Below, piece by piece: positions 1 through 5,921 of a stretch of DNA of 8,921 bases (the first letter of the stretch is position 1; each line of letters opens with the position of its first letter). The stretch lies in the NCBI GenBank assembly GCA_938014865.1, contig CALLQJ010000026.1:1-8921 (forward strand). The letters are read 5' to 3'. The notes under the pieces were generated by a model. That model was given only the letters and a program-made list of their open reading frames with translations, was not told where the DNA came from and did not search any database. The DNA comes from an uncultured Fastidiosipila sp. Its GTDB lineage: Bacteria > Bacillota > Clostridia > Saccharofermentanales > Fastidiosipilaceae. The translations under genes were made by a program, and so were the position numbers.

Positions 1-325
1 CGATCTCACCTCTGAGCTCTTCGACCAAGCCTTCTACGACGGCAGCACTGAGATCTTCGTTGATATGGCTGCGGATGTAGGCAGCGGGGTCTTCGCGGAA
101 AGAGTCTAAAAGCTGCGGGTTGGCGCGCATTTCCTGCACCAGACCTTTGACGGTATCTTCCATATCGTCAACTTTGCGCTCGACAACATTTTCCATTTTA
201 TCTTCAGCTTCTTCGATCTTATCGATCGTTTCATCGGAAGCTTCATCTTTGTCTGTTTGGAGCTTTTTCTCCTGAATACCCGCTTCGAGTTTGTCAATCA
301 GATTTTTGTCTTTCTTGTCTGCCAT
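1..325 (-). CDS. Hypothetical acidic helical protein (5' part only)
   Basis: Partial: the first 108 codons are visible and the gene runs off the left edge. I do not recognise the family. The protein begins MADKKDKNLIDKLEAG and is very rich in Asp, Glu and Lys. Residues about 18-66 look like one long amphipathic or coiled-coil helix, with hydrophobic positions V47, V52, M55, V59, L62 and M66. After N69-P70 a second, more hydrophobic helical part follows (FREDPAAYIRSHINEDL, then VVEGLVEELRGEI). No signal peptide or membrane segment is seen, so a cytoplasmic protein is likely. The start is chosen because GGTGA lies 4 bases upstream and AAAGGA lies further out. An in-frame ATG at 358 would add MTLLTKGHGEH but has no Shine-Dalgarno. 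It is divergent from the ABC operon, and no function can be inferred from that. Confidence 0.75.
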   Translation of the reverse strand, partial: MADKKDKNLIDKLEAGIQEKKLQTDKDEASDETIDKIEEAEDKMENVVERKVDDMEDTVKGLVQEMRANPQLLDSFREDPAAYIRSHINEDLSAAVVEGLVEELRGEI

Positions 326-480
326 GTGTTCACCATGTCCTTTCGTTAGTAATGTCATGTTACTGTCTTACTTATTAATCATAATATCAATAAAGAGCAT
401 AAAGCTGCTGTCACATTTAAAAGCTATTCCCTCTTATTTTCACAAAGTTAATGATTTTCAAGAGAATTTCAAAATCGATC

Positions 481-510
481 TTGACACTGTCCCTTCTGTA
501 CTAGTACACT
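481..510 (+). promoter_or_regulatory. Sigma-A type promoter of the ABC operon
   Basis: A perfect -35 TTGACA lies at 481-486 and a -10 TACACT (4 of 6) at 505-510, with an 18-base spacer. Transcription would start near 517. This is the only good plus-strand promoter seen upstream of the five-gene operon. The weak -10 and the palindrome across the spacer suggest control by a repressor. Confidence 0.6.
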
Positions 511-517
511 TGGTACA
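497..517. promoter_or_regulatory. Putative GntR/YtrA operator
   Basis: TGTACTAGTACA at 497-508 is a perfect 12-bp palindrome. A further GTACA half-site at 513-517 makes a second, wider inverted pair with CTGTAC at 496-501. The palindrome covers the promoter spacer and the first part of the -10, so a bound protein would block RNA polymerase. The obvious candidate is the GntR protein encoded at 1053-1442, since YtrA-type regulators usually control their own operon through palindromes. That assignment is inferred; the palindrome itself is seen directly. Confidence 0.5.
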
Positions 518-521
518 GATG

Positions 522-559
522 AAAAGTGCCGGGGGAACTTCCGGCGCCTCGGAACTTTT
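522..559 (+). other. Hairpin at the 5' end of the operon transcript
   Basis: AAAAGTGCCGGGG (522-534) pairs with CCTCGGAACTTTT (547-559) over 13 positions, with one G-A mismatch and one G-T wobble, around a 12-base loop. It would form at the very start of the mRNA. The 3' arm ends in TTTT but is followed by GAAGC, so it is at best a weak terminator or attenuator. A role in mRNA stability is equally possible. Confidence 0.4.
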
Positions 560-611
560 GAAGCTTTGGAGCTTTGGGGTTTCGGCGTTTCGGGACTTTT
601 GCGGCAAAGAG

Positions 612-671
612 TGTCATCAGAACGAATGAAATGTTATCAGAACGAATGAAATGTCATCAGAACGAATGAGA
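612..671 (+). repeat. Three 20-bp tandem repeats before the operon's first gene
   Basis: The unit TGTCATCAGAACGAATGAAA occurs at 612-631, 632-651 (one change: TGTTATC) and 652-671 (one change: GAGA at the end). The altered end of copy 3 supplies the GAGAGG ribosome binding site of the gene at 680. Each unit contains ATGA, so stop and start codons overlap from copy to copy. There are no spacers between units, so this is not a CRISPR array. Confidence 0.9.
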
Positions 672-679
672 GGTTAAAG

Positions 680-1018
680 ATGAGCGGTCTGAAAAAAATT
701 ATACCCTATCAGTCTTTGCTCCTGCTCCTGATCATTGCGGCTGTGTTTATTGACGGAAGCTTGGCGTTTTCGCCGTTTTTGTTTTATTTTTATTTCCCGG
801 CGGTGGTCGGGGCGGCGGCGTTCGGCTTTGCGTTTAAACACGGCCTTGACGGGAGCTATTGGCTGATCTCGGGTTTAGCGCTGCTTCCGCTTTTGCTGCT
901 TTACGGGAAGGGGGCAGGTCTTTATATTCTGCTTTATCTTCTCTTGTCTTTGGCGGCTGAACTTGCGGGCGGCTTGGTAAGGAAGCGTTACAGGACGCTT
1001 CGGGTGTATGCCCGCTGA
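680..1018 (+). CDS. Small four-helix membrane protein of unknown function
   Basis: This 112-residue protein is almost entirely hydrophobic, with four likely membrane helices at about residues 9-30, 31-53, 58-76 and 78-98. The N-terminus (SGLKK) and C-terminus (RKRYRTLRVYAR) are basic, so both ends should be cytoplasmic by the positive-inside rule. No catalytic or transport motif is recognised. GAGAGG lies 6 bases before the ATG, within the last copy of the 20-bp tandem repeat. It is the first gene of the operon, 34 bases before the GntR gene. Its position suggests an accessory subunit or immunity-like partner of the ABC transporter, but only context supports this. Confidence 0.8.
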   Translation: MSGLKKIIPYQSLLLLLIIAAVFIDGSLAFSPFLFYFYFPAVVGAAAFGFAFKHGLDGSYWLISGLALLPLLLLYGKGAGLYILLYLLLSLAAELAGGLVRKRYRTLRVYAR

Positions 1019-1052
1019 GCCCGCCGGCTTGAGCGGGGGAAGGAGGTTTGCG

Positions 1053-1442
1053 GTGTTTACCGTTAACACACAAGATAAAAATCCGATTTACCGGCAGATC
1101 ATGGAACAGCTTATTTTGTTTGTGGCGACCGGCGTGATGGAGACGGGGGATAAGCTTCCGTCTATTCGTGAGATGGCGTCGGATCTGGGCATTAATCCGA
1201 ATACGGTTGCCCGGGCTTACAGCGAGCTGGAGCAGAGGGGTCTGATCGAGACGGTTCCCAAGAAGGGGGCTTTTGTTGCGGATGTGGCCCTGCAGGACCG
1301 CCTGGAAGACAAGGCAAAAGAAGCGTTGGCGGCGGTTTACGTGAAGTACCGGCAATTAGGACTAGAGGCAGAGGAACTGCAGACTATAGTGAAGGAGGCT
1401 TTCCGGGATGCTGAGTATACGCAATTTGGGAAAGAGCTTTGA
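1053..1442 (+). CDS. GntR family transcriptional regulator, YtrA type
   Basis: This 129-residue protein has an N-terminal winged helix-turn-helix. The family pattern is clear: NPIYRQIMEQ (10-19), then GDKLPSIREMASDLGINPNT (32-51), VARAYSELEQRGLIE (52-66) and the wing PKKGAFV (69-75). The C-terminal part is only about 50 residues, as in the YtrA subfamily, which lacks the large effector domain of FadR or HutC types and dimerises through a short helical tail. The start is the GTG at 1053, because AAGGAGG ends 6 bases upstream; an in-frame ATG at 1008 lies inside the preceding gene and has no such site. The 3' end overlaps the ATPase gene by 35 bases, so translation is probably coupled. It likely represses this operon through the palindrome at 497-508. 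Confidence 0.93.
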   Translation: MFTVNTQDKNPIYRQIMEQLILFVATGVMETGDKLPSIREMASDLGINPNTVARAYSELEQRGLIETVPKKGAFVADVALQDRLEDKAKEALAAVYVKYRQLGLEAEELQTIVKEAFRDAEYTQFGKEL

Positions 1443-2274
1443 TAAGGTTCAGGTGTTAGAGGACTTGTCCTGGGATGTACCGGACGCTCAGATATTAGGA
1501 TTGATCGGCAGCAACGGGGCAGGCAAATCGACCTTGCTGCGCTGCATAAGTCAGGTCTATGAGTATGAAAAAGGCGAGGTCTTTTTTAACGGCGAAGCGA
1601 TAGAACTTCAGCTGGACAAGCTGTTTTTTGTTTCGGATGAACCGTTTTATCTGAGCCGTTTTACGACCGCGGAGATGAAGAATTTTTACAAGAGCTTTTA
1701 TCCGAAGTTCTCGGATGAGTATTATCGTTACCTGCTGGGGGTTTTTCATTTTGACGAACAAAAGCCCATTTACAAGCTTTCCAAGGGACTGAAGCGGCAG
1801 TGTGCTTTGATTTTGGGCATGAGCTGCAAGCCGGAGCTTTTGCTGATGGATGAGTCCTTTGACGGACTTGATCCGATGATGCGGCTTACGCTGAAGCGGG
1901 AGCTGATTCGTCTGGTGTCCGAGGAGAAGATTTCGGTTGTGATTTCGTCGCATAATATCCGGGAGCTGGAAGATATTTGTGACGGGATGGCGCTTTTGGA
2001 AAACAGGAGCATCGTCTTTACCCAGACGCTTGATGAGCTGAATCATAATTATCATAAGGTGCAGCTCGGCTATCGGGAGAAGCCGGATCCGGCGCTCTTT
2101 GCGGGAATGCCGCTTTTGAATTACGAAATTAACAATAAAATTGTCACCGTTACTTACAAGGGACAGGAGGCGGCTTCGCTTCTGCGGAAGACCGGAGCGA
2201 TCCTGACGAATCCTATGCCGATCTCGATGGAGGAAATTTTTGTAGCGGAGATGGAGGCAAAACATGGAAAGTAA
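1408..2274 (+). CDS. ABC transporter ATP-binding protein
   Basis: This 288-residue protein has one nucleotide-binding domain. Walker A is GSNGAGKST (34-42), the signature is LSKGLKRQ (124-131), Walker B is LLLMDES (144-150) with catalytic E149, the D-loop is GLDP (153-156) and the switch histidine is H182 in VVISSH. At the Q-loop position the sequence reads FVSDEPFY, so Asp replaces the usual Gln. After about residue 215 there is a C-terminal extension of about 70 residues, as in YtrB- or BcrA-like ATPases. AAGGAGG lies 9 bases before the ATG. It hydrolyses ATP at the inner membrane face to drive the permease encoded next, which overlaps it by 11 bases. Substrate unknown; the GntR-ATPase order resembles Bacillus ytrAB, linked to cell-wall stress. 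Confidence 0.93.
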   Translation: MLSIRNLGKSFDKVQVLEDLSWDVPDAQILGLIGSNGAGKSTLLRCISQVYEYEKGEVFFNGEAIELQLDKLFFVSDEPFYLSRFTTAEMKNFYKSFYPKFSDEYYRYLLGVFHFDEQKPIYKLSKGLKRQCALILGMSCKPELLLMDESFDGLDPMMRLTLKRELIRLVSEEKISVVISSHNIRELEDICDGMALLENRSIVFTQTLDELNHNYHKVQLGYREKPDPALFAGMPLLNYEINNKIVTVTYKGQEAASLLRKTGAILTNPMPISMEEIFVAEMEAKHGK

Positions 2275-3865
2275 AAGAAGACCTTATATTTTACATCTGC
2301 TCAGACAATACCGGGCTGTGATCGTCTTGTATTTTCTGATTGCGCTGATTTCTTATCCCTTGTTTTTATTGATTCAGTATTTGAAGATGCAGGCGGATCC
2401 GAATGTTTTTGCGTACAGTATGTTCGCCTATTGGGATTACAATCGTCATGCGGTATTAGCGGGGGTCCTGCTGGCTTTGTCGATCGTGACACCTTATCTG
2501 ATGTTTTCCTTTTTGTTTAATCCTTCGCACCTGGACCGCTATTTTTCGCTGCCGGTCAAGCGGGAGAAGCTATTCCTTGCACATTTTTTATTCGGCTGGC
2601 TTATTGAGATCGTCCCGGTTTTATTCAGTCATCTTCTGGGTTTCCTCATTATCCGCCTGCTTTATCCGAATCTGAACATAGCGGCGGCCGGGGCAGCGCC
2701 GGAGGTGTATACTTTTCCGGCCTTTTTGCTGAACAGTTTGTTTTTGCTGCTGGGTTCCTTATTGATGATGATGCCGACGACCCTGGCCATTTTGTTTACG
2801 CCGAATCTTTTCAATGCGCTTTTGTACGGCGGGGTCCTGCATCTGCTGCCGATCCTGCTGCAGCTGACGATCGATACGATGACGGGATCGTATTTCGGCT
2901 ATACCCGTCTGCGGGATGTCGAAGTGTCGTTTAAGCCTTTGTACATTCAGAAGAATTATATTCAGACCTTCCGCAATCTCAACAGCCTGACCCGGCCGCT
3001 TACGACCTTGATAGGCTTTGCGGCGGCCGTGCTGCTTCTGATTTGGGCGGTATGGCTTTTCAAAAGACGCAGGGCGGAGCGGACGAACGGAAACTACATG
3101 TTCAAGGGCTTTTATCCCTTCCTGATCAGTTTCTTCGGGCTTTTGCTGCTCTGGACGTATATTTATGAGTATTATGATGTGATTTTTACGGCGCAATGGT
3201 ACCGGGATTCGTATATTGTTCTGATTTTCTTCCTGGCGCTGCTTCTGTATTTTATCGTGCAGACGATAAGGTGCCACGGCCTGCCGAATATCGGCAAGAC
3301 GATTCTGTCCTACCTGGGCATCTTTGCCGCAGCGCTGCTCTTAAGCTTTGCGACGCATCAGTTCAGCGAACACTTTATTGTCCGCAAGATGCCGGATCCC
3401 GGACGGACGGCGGCGGTGGAAATCACCTCGGCGGCGGATTTTCCGCTGGCGACGGAAGACGAGGAAGAGTTTGAACTTCCGGAAGAGGATTTAATCCTTA
3501 ATGAGTATTATTATCCTTTCGGCGTCCACAGCGTACAGCGCAGGAAAATGATCCGGGATAAAGAGGAGATTGCGGCCGTCATGGCCTGGCAGGAAGATTA
3601 TCTGAAAAATATCGCACGTGAAAGCGGGCGGGATCCCTTCGATTACTATAATGAGAAGAATATCCGCCTGGTCTATTACGCGGAAGACGGAGCGGTTTTG
3701 CTGGCGCGTTCTTACGTCGTGCCGGAAGACGCGCAGAGGCAGGAGCTGGAAGAGATTGCGGGTGAGATTTTCCTGGATCCCGGATGCGGCCGGCGTTATG
3801 CAGAAGCGTATTGGGACGGCAAGTACGGCGAAGAAAGCATGGCCCCGGATCCGGAGCAGCCCTGA
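2264..3865 (+). CDS. ABC-2 type permease with extracytoplasmic C-terminal domain
   Basis: This 533-residue membrane protein has about nine helices, at roughly 17-39, 62-85, 103-131, 152-178, 182-203, 247-266, 283-306, 316-335 and 345-364. Positive charges fall at the N-terminus (SKRR), in loop 86-102 (LDRYFSLPVKREK), at 267-273 and at 337-345. This puts the N-terminus inside and residues from about 365 to 533 outside. The LPVKRE loop is typical of ABC-2 permeases, where it contacts the ATPase. The tail is acidic, with no further helix, and starts with a low-complexity part (TEDEEEFELPEEDL). It may match the DUF6449-type tail of some Firmicute permeases, but I recall this without being able to check. 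GGAGG lies 6 bases before the ATG. It should form the pump with the ATPase; the cargo is unknown. Confidence 0.85.
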   Translation: MESKRRPYILHLLRQYRAVIVLYFLIALISYPLFLLIQYLKMQADPNVFAYSMFAYWDYNRHAVLAGVLLALSIVTPYLMFSFLFNPSHLDRYFSLPVKREKLFLAHFLFGWLIEIVPVLFSHLLGFLIIRLLYPNLNIAAAGAAPEVYTFPAFLLNSLFLLLGSLLMMMPTTLAILFTPNLFNALLYGGVLHLLPILLQLTIDTMTGSYFGYTRLRDVEVSFKPLYIQKNYIQTFRNLNSLTRPLTTLIGFAAAVLLLIWAVWLFKRRRAERTNGNYMFKGFYPFLISFFGLLLLWTYIYEYYDVIFTAQWYRDSYIVLIFFLALLLYFIVQTIRCHGLPNIGKTILSYLGIFAAALLLSFATHQFSEHFIVRKMPDPGRTAAVEITSAADFPLATEDEEEFELPEEDLILNEYYYPFGVHSVQRRKMIRDKEEIAAVMAWQEDYLKNIARESGRDPFDYYNEKNIRLVYYAEDGAVLLARSYVVPEDAQRQELEEIAGEIFLDPGCGRRYAEAYWDGKYGEESMAPDPEQP

Positions 3866-3887
3866 GAGAACGTGAGGAACGATATCC

Positions 3888-3923
3888 GAGCCGCAAGATG
3901 AGAGAGAGCCGCAAGACGAGAGA
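3888..3923 (+). repeat. Two 18-bp tandem repeats between permease and lipoprotein genes
   Basis: GAGCCGCAAGATGAGAGA (3888-3905) is followed directly by GAGCCGCAAGACGAGAGA (3906-3923), which differs at one base. The pair fills the middle of the 79-base gap in the operon, just before the lipoprotein's ribosome binding site. The 5' leader of the same operon also carries a short tandem repeat of unrelated sequence. Confidence 0.85.
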
Positions 3924-3944
3924 ATGCAGCGAAAGGATTTGACG

Positions 3945-5366
3945 ATGAAACGTTCTGAAGTTTTTTTAAAAAGAAGCCTCTTGAGCTTCCTTATATGTAT
4001 CCCCCTCAGCGTCGCGGGCTGTATGCCTTCAAAACAAAAGCCCGTCGGCATGGCGGAGGTCAGTTACCCGCAGGGTGTGTTTTTTGCTGCCGAAAGCCAC
4101 GATGAAAAACGGCCGAAGGCGGAACGAAGCATACGTGCTAAGCTCGCGGACGACGCGGTCGAGGGGGACGGCAATATCTCCCGGCCGCTGATTGAAATCG
4201 AGGAAGAATATCTTTTGAAGGAAGCGTTCACGGGCCGTATCAGGATCCCTTTCATGAGTTCTTTTGATGATCTGATCCGGGACGGTGAAAAGAGCCCCCT
4301 TCTGCCTGAACTTATTATCGGCGGCGAGGTCCTTGAGCCTTCCGTGATCCCCGAAGCGTCGCGGGAAGATCTGCCGCTTTATGCCGGAGCGCGCTTCGAT
4401 AATCTTAATCAAATGACAAGACTCACGGGAACGGGGCCGGAAGGCGAATTGCAAAAACGCCTGGGGGATCCCGAGCATTATGCCCGGGCATTTTCTCCGA
4501 AACTGCCGGCGGATCGCACAATCACCTTGCTTTGTCTGAAAAACCTTCCTTTTTCGGCGGATCAGGACCATTTAGCGGTGGCAGAGCTGAGCTTTGCAAC
4601 GGAGGAGCCTTTTGTTTCGTACGGCTTTAATGCCTATTCGACGGAGGACGACGGGGGAGCATCCTGCCGCCTCGGCAAATCGCTTGCACATGAGGAGTTC
4701 AAAGATGCTGCGGACGATCGCGAGGCCTATGTGCTGTTTTTTGAGCCCTCCGTTCCGGTCGACTTTGAGATTACGGGCGACACGGCATCGGATAAAACGG
4801 ATGCCGAGATCATCTGGGAAGAGCTCTCGTTTTATGAGGCCGCAGAGCGTATGCTGAAAAGCTATATTGCGCAAATCATGTATGACAATCAGGGCGAGGA
4901 AGCGTTCAGCCGCTTGAGTCCTTTGATGCTGGAGACTTTGCTGTCTGAAAACCGCGTCGAGTTCTTTTCGGGAAAGTCGCCGCTTTTTGAAGACTATATT
5001 TCGCAGACGCTCAAATCAGAACGTATCTTCTACAGGACGTATGACTGTTCGCTCGAAGCAGGCGAGAGCATCCTGCTGAAAAAATCAGCGGAGGCGGGCT
5101 TTAATTACGCGGGGCTGAAAGTCCCGCAGGATATCCGTTCTTTCCAGATGATTGCCGCCTCGCCTCTGAGCTTCGATTTTGAGGAGACGGTCTTTTATCC
5201 GGATGAGAACCTGAGGAAACGTATGCGTTCGTCGGCGGTCTATAAGAACGAGGGAAGAACGCAGGACAAGGCCCGCTTCACGGCCTATGAAGAAGACGGC
5301 ATGCCGGACGAAGCCCTGCGTTTCGGACGGGAGGAAAATCTTTCGCTGGTTTTTGAATATGAATGA
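3945..5366 (+). CDS. Predicted lipoprotein of unknown family
   Basis: The product is 473 residues. It starts with a lipoprotein signal: basic MKRSEVFLKR, a hydrophobic stretch at about 11-23 and the lipobox VAGC, with C26 as the acylation site. The mature protein should be anchored on the outer face of the membrane. The rest is soluble and acidic, with no further helix and no domain that I recognise. Residues about 320-370 look helical (AAERMLKSYIAQIMYDN...), and the remainder mixes short strands and loops. The start at 3945 has AAAGGA 7 bases upstream; an ATG at 3924 would put seven extra residues before the signal and has no proper site. It is the last gene of the operon, 79 bases after the permease. 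By context it could be a substrate-binding or sensory partner of the permease. The stop abuts the stop of the convergent CHR gene. Confidence 0.85.
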   Translation: MKRSEVFLKRSLLSFLICIPLSVAGCMPSKQKPVGMAEVSYPQGVFFAAESHDEKRPKAERSIRAKLADDAVEGDGNISRPLIEIEEEYLLKEAFTGRIRIPFMSSFDDLIRDGEKSPLLPELIIGGEVLEPSVIPEASREDLPLYAGARFDNLNQMTRLTGTGPEGELQKRLGDPEHYARAFSPKLPADRTITLLCLKNLPFSADQDHLAVAELSFATEEPFVSYGFNAYSTEDDGGASCRLGKSLAHEEFKDAADDREAYVLFFEPSVPVDFEITGDTASDKTDAEIIWEELSFYEAAERMLKSYIAQIMYDNQGEEAFSRLSPLMLETLLSENRVEFFSGKSPLFEDYISQTLKSERIFYRTYDCSLEAGESILLKKSAEAGFNYAGLKVPQDIRSFQMIAASPLSFDFEETVFYPDENLRKRMRSSAVYKNEGRTQDKARFTAYEEDGMPDEALRFGREENLSLVFEYE

Positions 5367-5921
5367 TTAATAAAGCAGGAGACCGGCGCCTGCGGCGCAG
5401 AGAATAAGAAGAACAGGCGATATTTGTTTTTTCTTCAGCTGCCGATAAACCCCGGAAAGCAAGAGGAGCAAAAGAGCAATCATAAACGCTTTCGGATCAG
5501 GATGTCCGGAAGCGTTTTTGCAGAGCTGAGTTTGCAGAATCAAGAAGCCGGTCGTAAAAATAATACCTGTCAGCGCCGGCTTCAGGCCCATCAGGAACGC
5601 TTTTGCGGCAGGGTGTTTCATAGCTTTTTTGAAAAGCACGGAGAAGAGCAGAATCAAAACAAAAGAAGGCAGGACAACCGCGGCGGTCGCCAGCAAGGCG
5701 CCGAGAAATCCGGCTTGACGGCTGCCGACATAACTGGCGCAGTTGACCATAATCGGACCGGGCGTGGATTCGGATAAGGCAATCAGATTTTCCGTCATGC
5801 TTTCATCGGCCCAGCCGTTTTCCAAAAGCATATCCCGGATCAGGGGGACGGCACCGTAGGCCCCGCCGAAGGAGAAAAGACCGATTTTTAAAAAAGCACG
5901 GATAAGCTCGAGGTAAATCAT
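5367..5921 (-). CDS. chrA: Chromate transporter family protein, C-terminal half type (CHR)
   Basis: This 184-residue membrane protein is one CHR domain. The diagnostic motifs are LKIGLFSFGGAYGAVPLI (11-28), ESTPGPIMVNCASYVG (51-66) and VVLPSF (82-87), followed by several hydrophobic helices ending at the C-terminus. The family exports chromate or takes part in anion transport. Two short CHR proteins, like Bacillus YwrA and YwrB, replace one fused protein of about 400 residues and probably dimerise with opposite orientations. Its ATG overlaps the stop of the upstream CHR gene as ATGA, so translation is coupled. Chromate is the named substrate of the family; in an anaerobe the true anion is uncertain. 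Its stop codon touches that of the lipoprotein gene. Confidence 0.9.
   Translation of the reverse strand: MIYLELIRAFLKIGLFSFGGAYGAVPLIRDMLLENGWADESMTENLIALSESTPGPIMVNCASYVGSRQAGFLGALLATAAVVLPSFVLILLFSVLFKKAMKHPAAKAFLMGLKPALTGIIFTTGFLILQTQLCKNASGHPDPKAFMIALLLLLLSGVYRQLKKKQISPVLLILCAAGAGLLLY

Larger units (their letters stand above)
326..679. other. Divergent intergenic region with operon leader
   Basis: This is 354 bases between the acidic-protein gene and the ABC operon. The left part (about 340-480) is AT-rich and should hold the minus-strand promoter, but I could not pick a convincing -35/-10 pair there. From 481 it holds the plus-strand promoter, an operator-like palindrome, a strong hairpin, degenerate 8-10 bp repeats at about 549-601 and three 20-bp tandem repeats, each listed separately. 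One ORF spans 291-629, but it begins inside the opposite-strand gene and has no ribosome binding site, so it is not called. Confidence 0.7.

Noticed and set aside
348..364. AGTAA/TTACT inverted repeat near the start of the acidic-protein gene
   Set aside because: Only 5 bp with a 7-base loop in AT-rich sequence; expected by chance.
291..629. Plus-strand ORF of 112 codons
   Set aside because: It starts inside the opposite-strand gene, has no ribosome binding site, and runs through the promoter, hairpin and repeats. Only its last 36 codons (519-629) fall after the predicted transcript start.
612..671. Possible CRISPR array
   Set aside because: The three 20-bp units are contiguous, with no spacers, and there are no cas genes.
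1008..1052. Upstream ATG start for the GntR gene
   Set aside because: It overlaps the previous gene and lacks a ribosome binding site; the GTG at 1053 has AAGGAGG at the right distance and gives the normal family N-terminus.
1495..2265. Minus-strand ORF of 256 codons opposite the ATPase
   Set aside because: A shadow of the plus-strand gene: very rich in Arg, Gln and His, no family pattern, no start site.
3924..3944. Upstream ATG start for the lipoprotein
   Set aside because: It precedes the ribosome binding site AAAGGA and would place extra charged residues before a complete lipoprotein signal.
2759..4571. Long minus-strand ORFs opposite the permease and lipoprotein genes
   Set aside because: They have shadow-like composition (Arg-, Gln- and Ser-rich), overlap one another, and the plus-strand reading has membrane helices, a lipobox and good ribosome binding sites.
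5387..5399. GC-rich stem GCGCC-TGC-GGCGC as terminator of the ABC operon
   Set aside because: It has only 5 bp, lies within the CHR coding sequence and has no T-run on either side.
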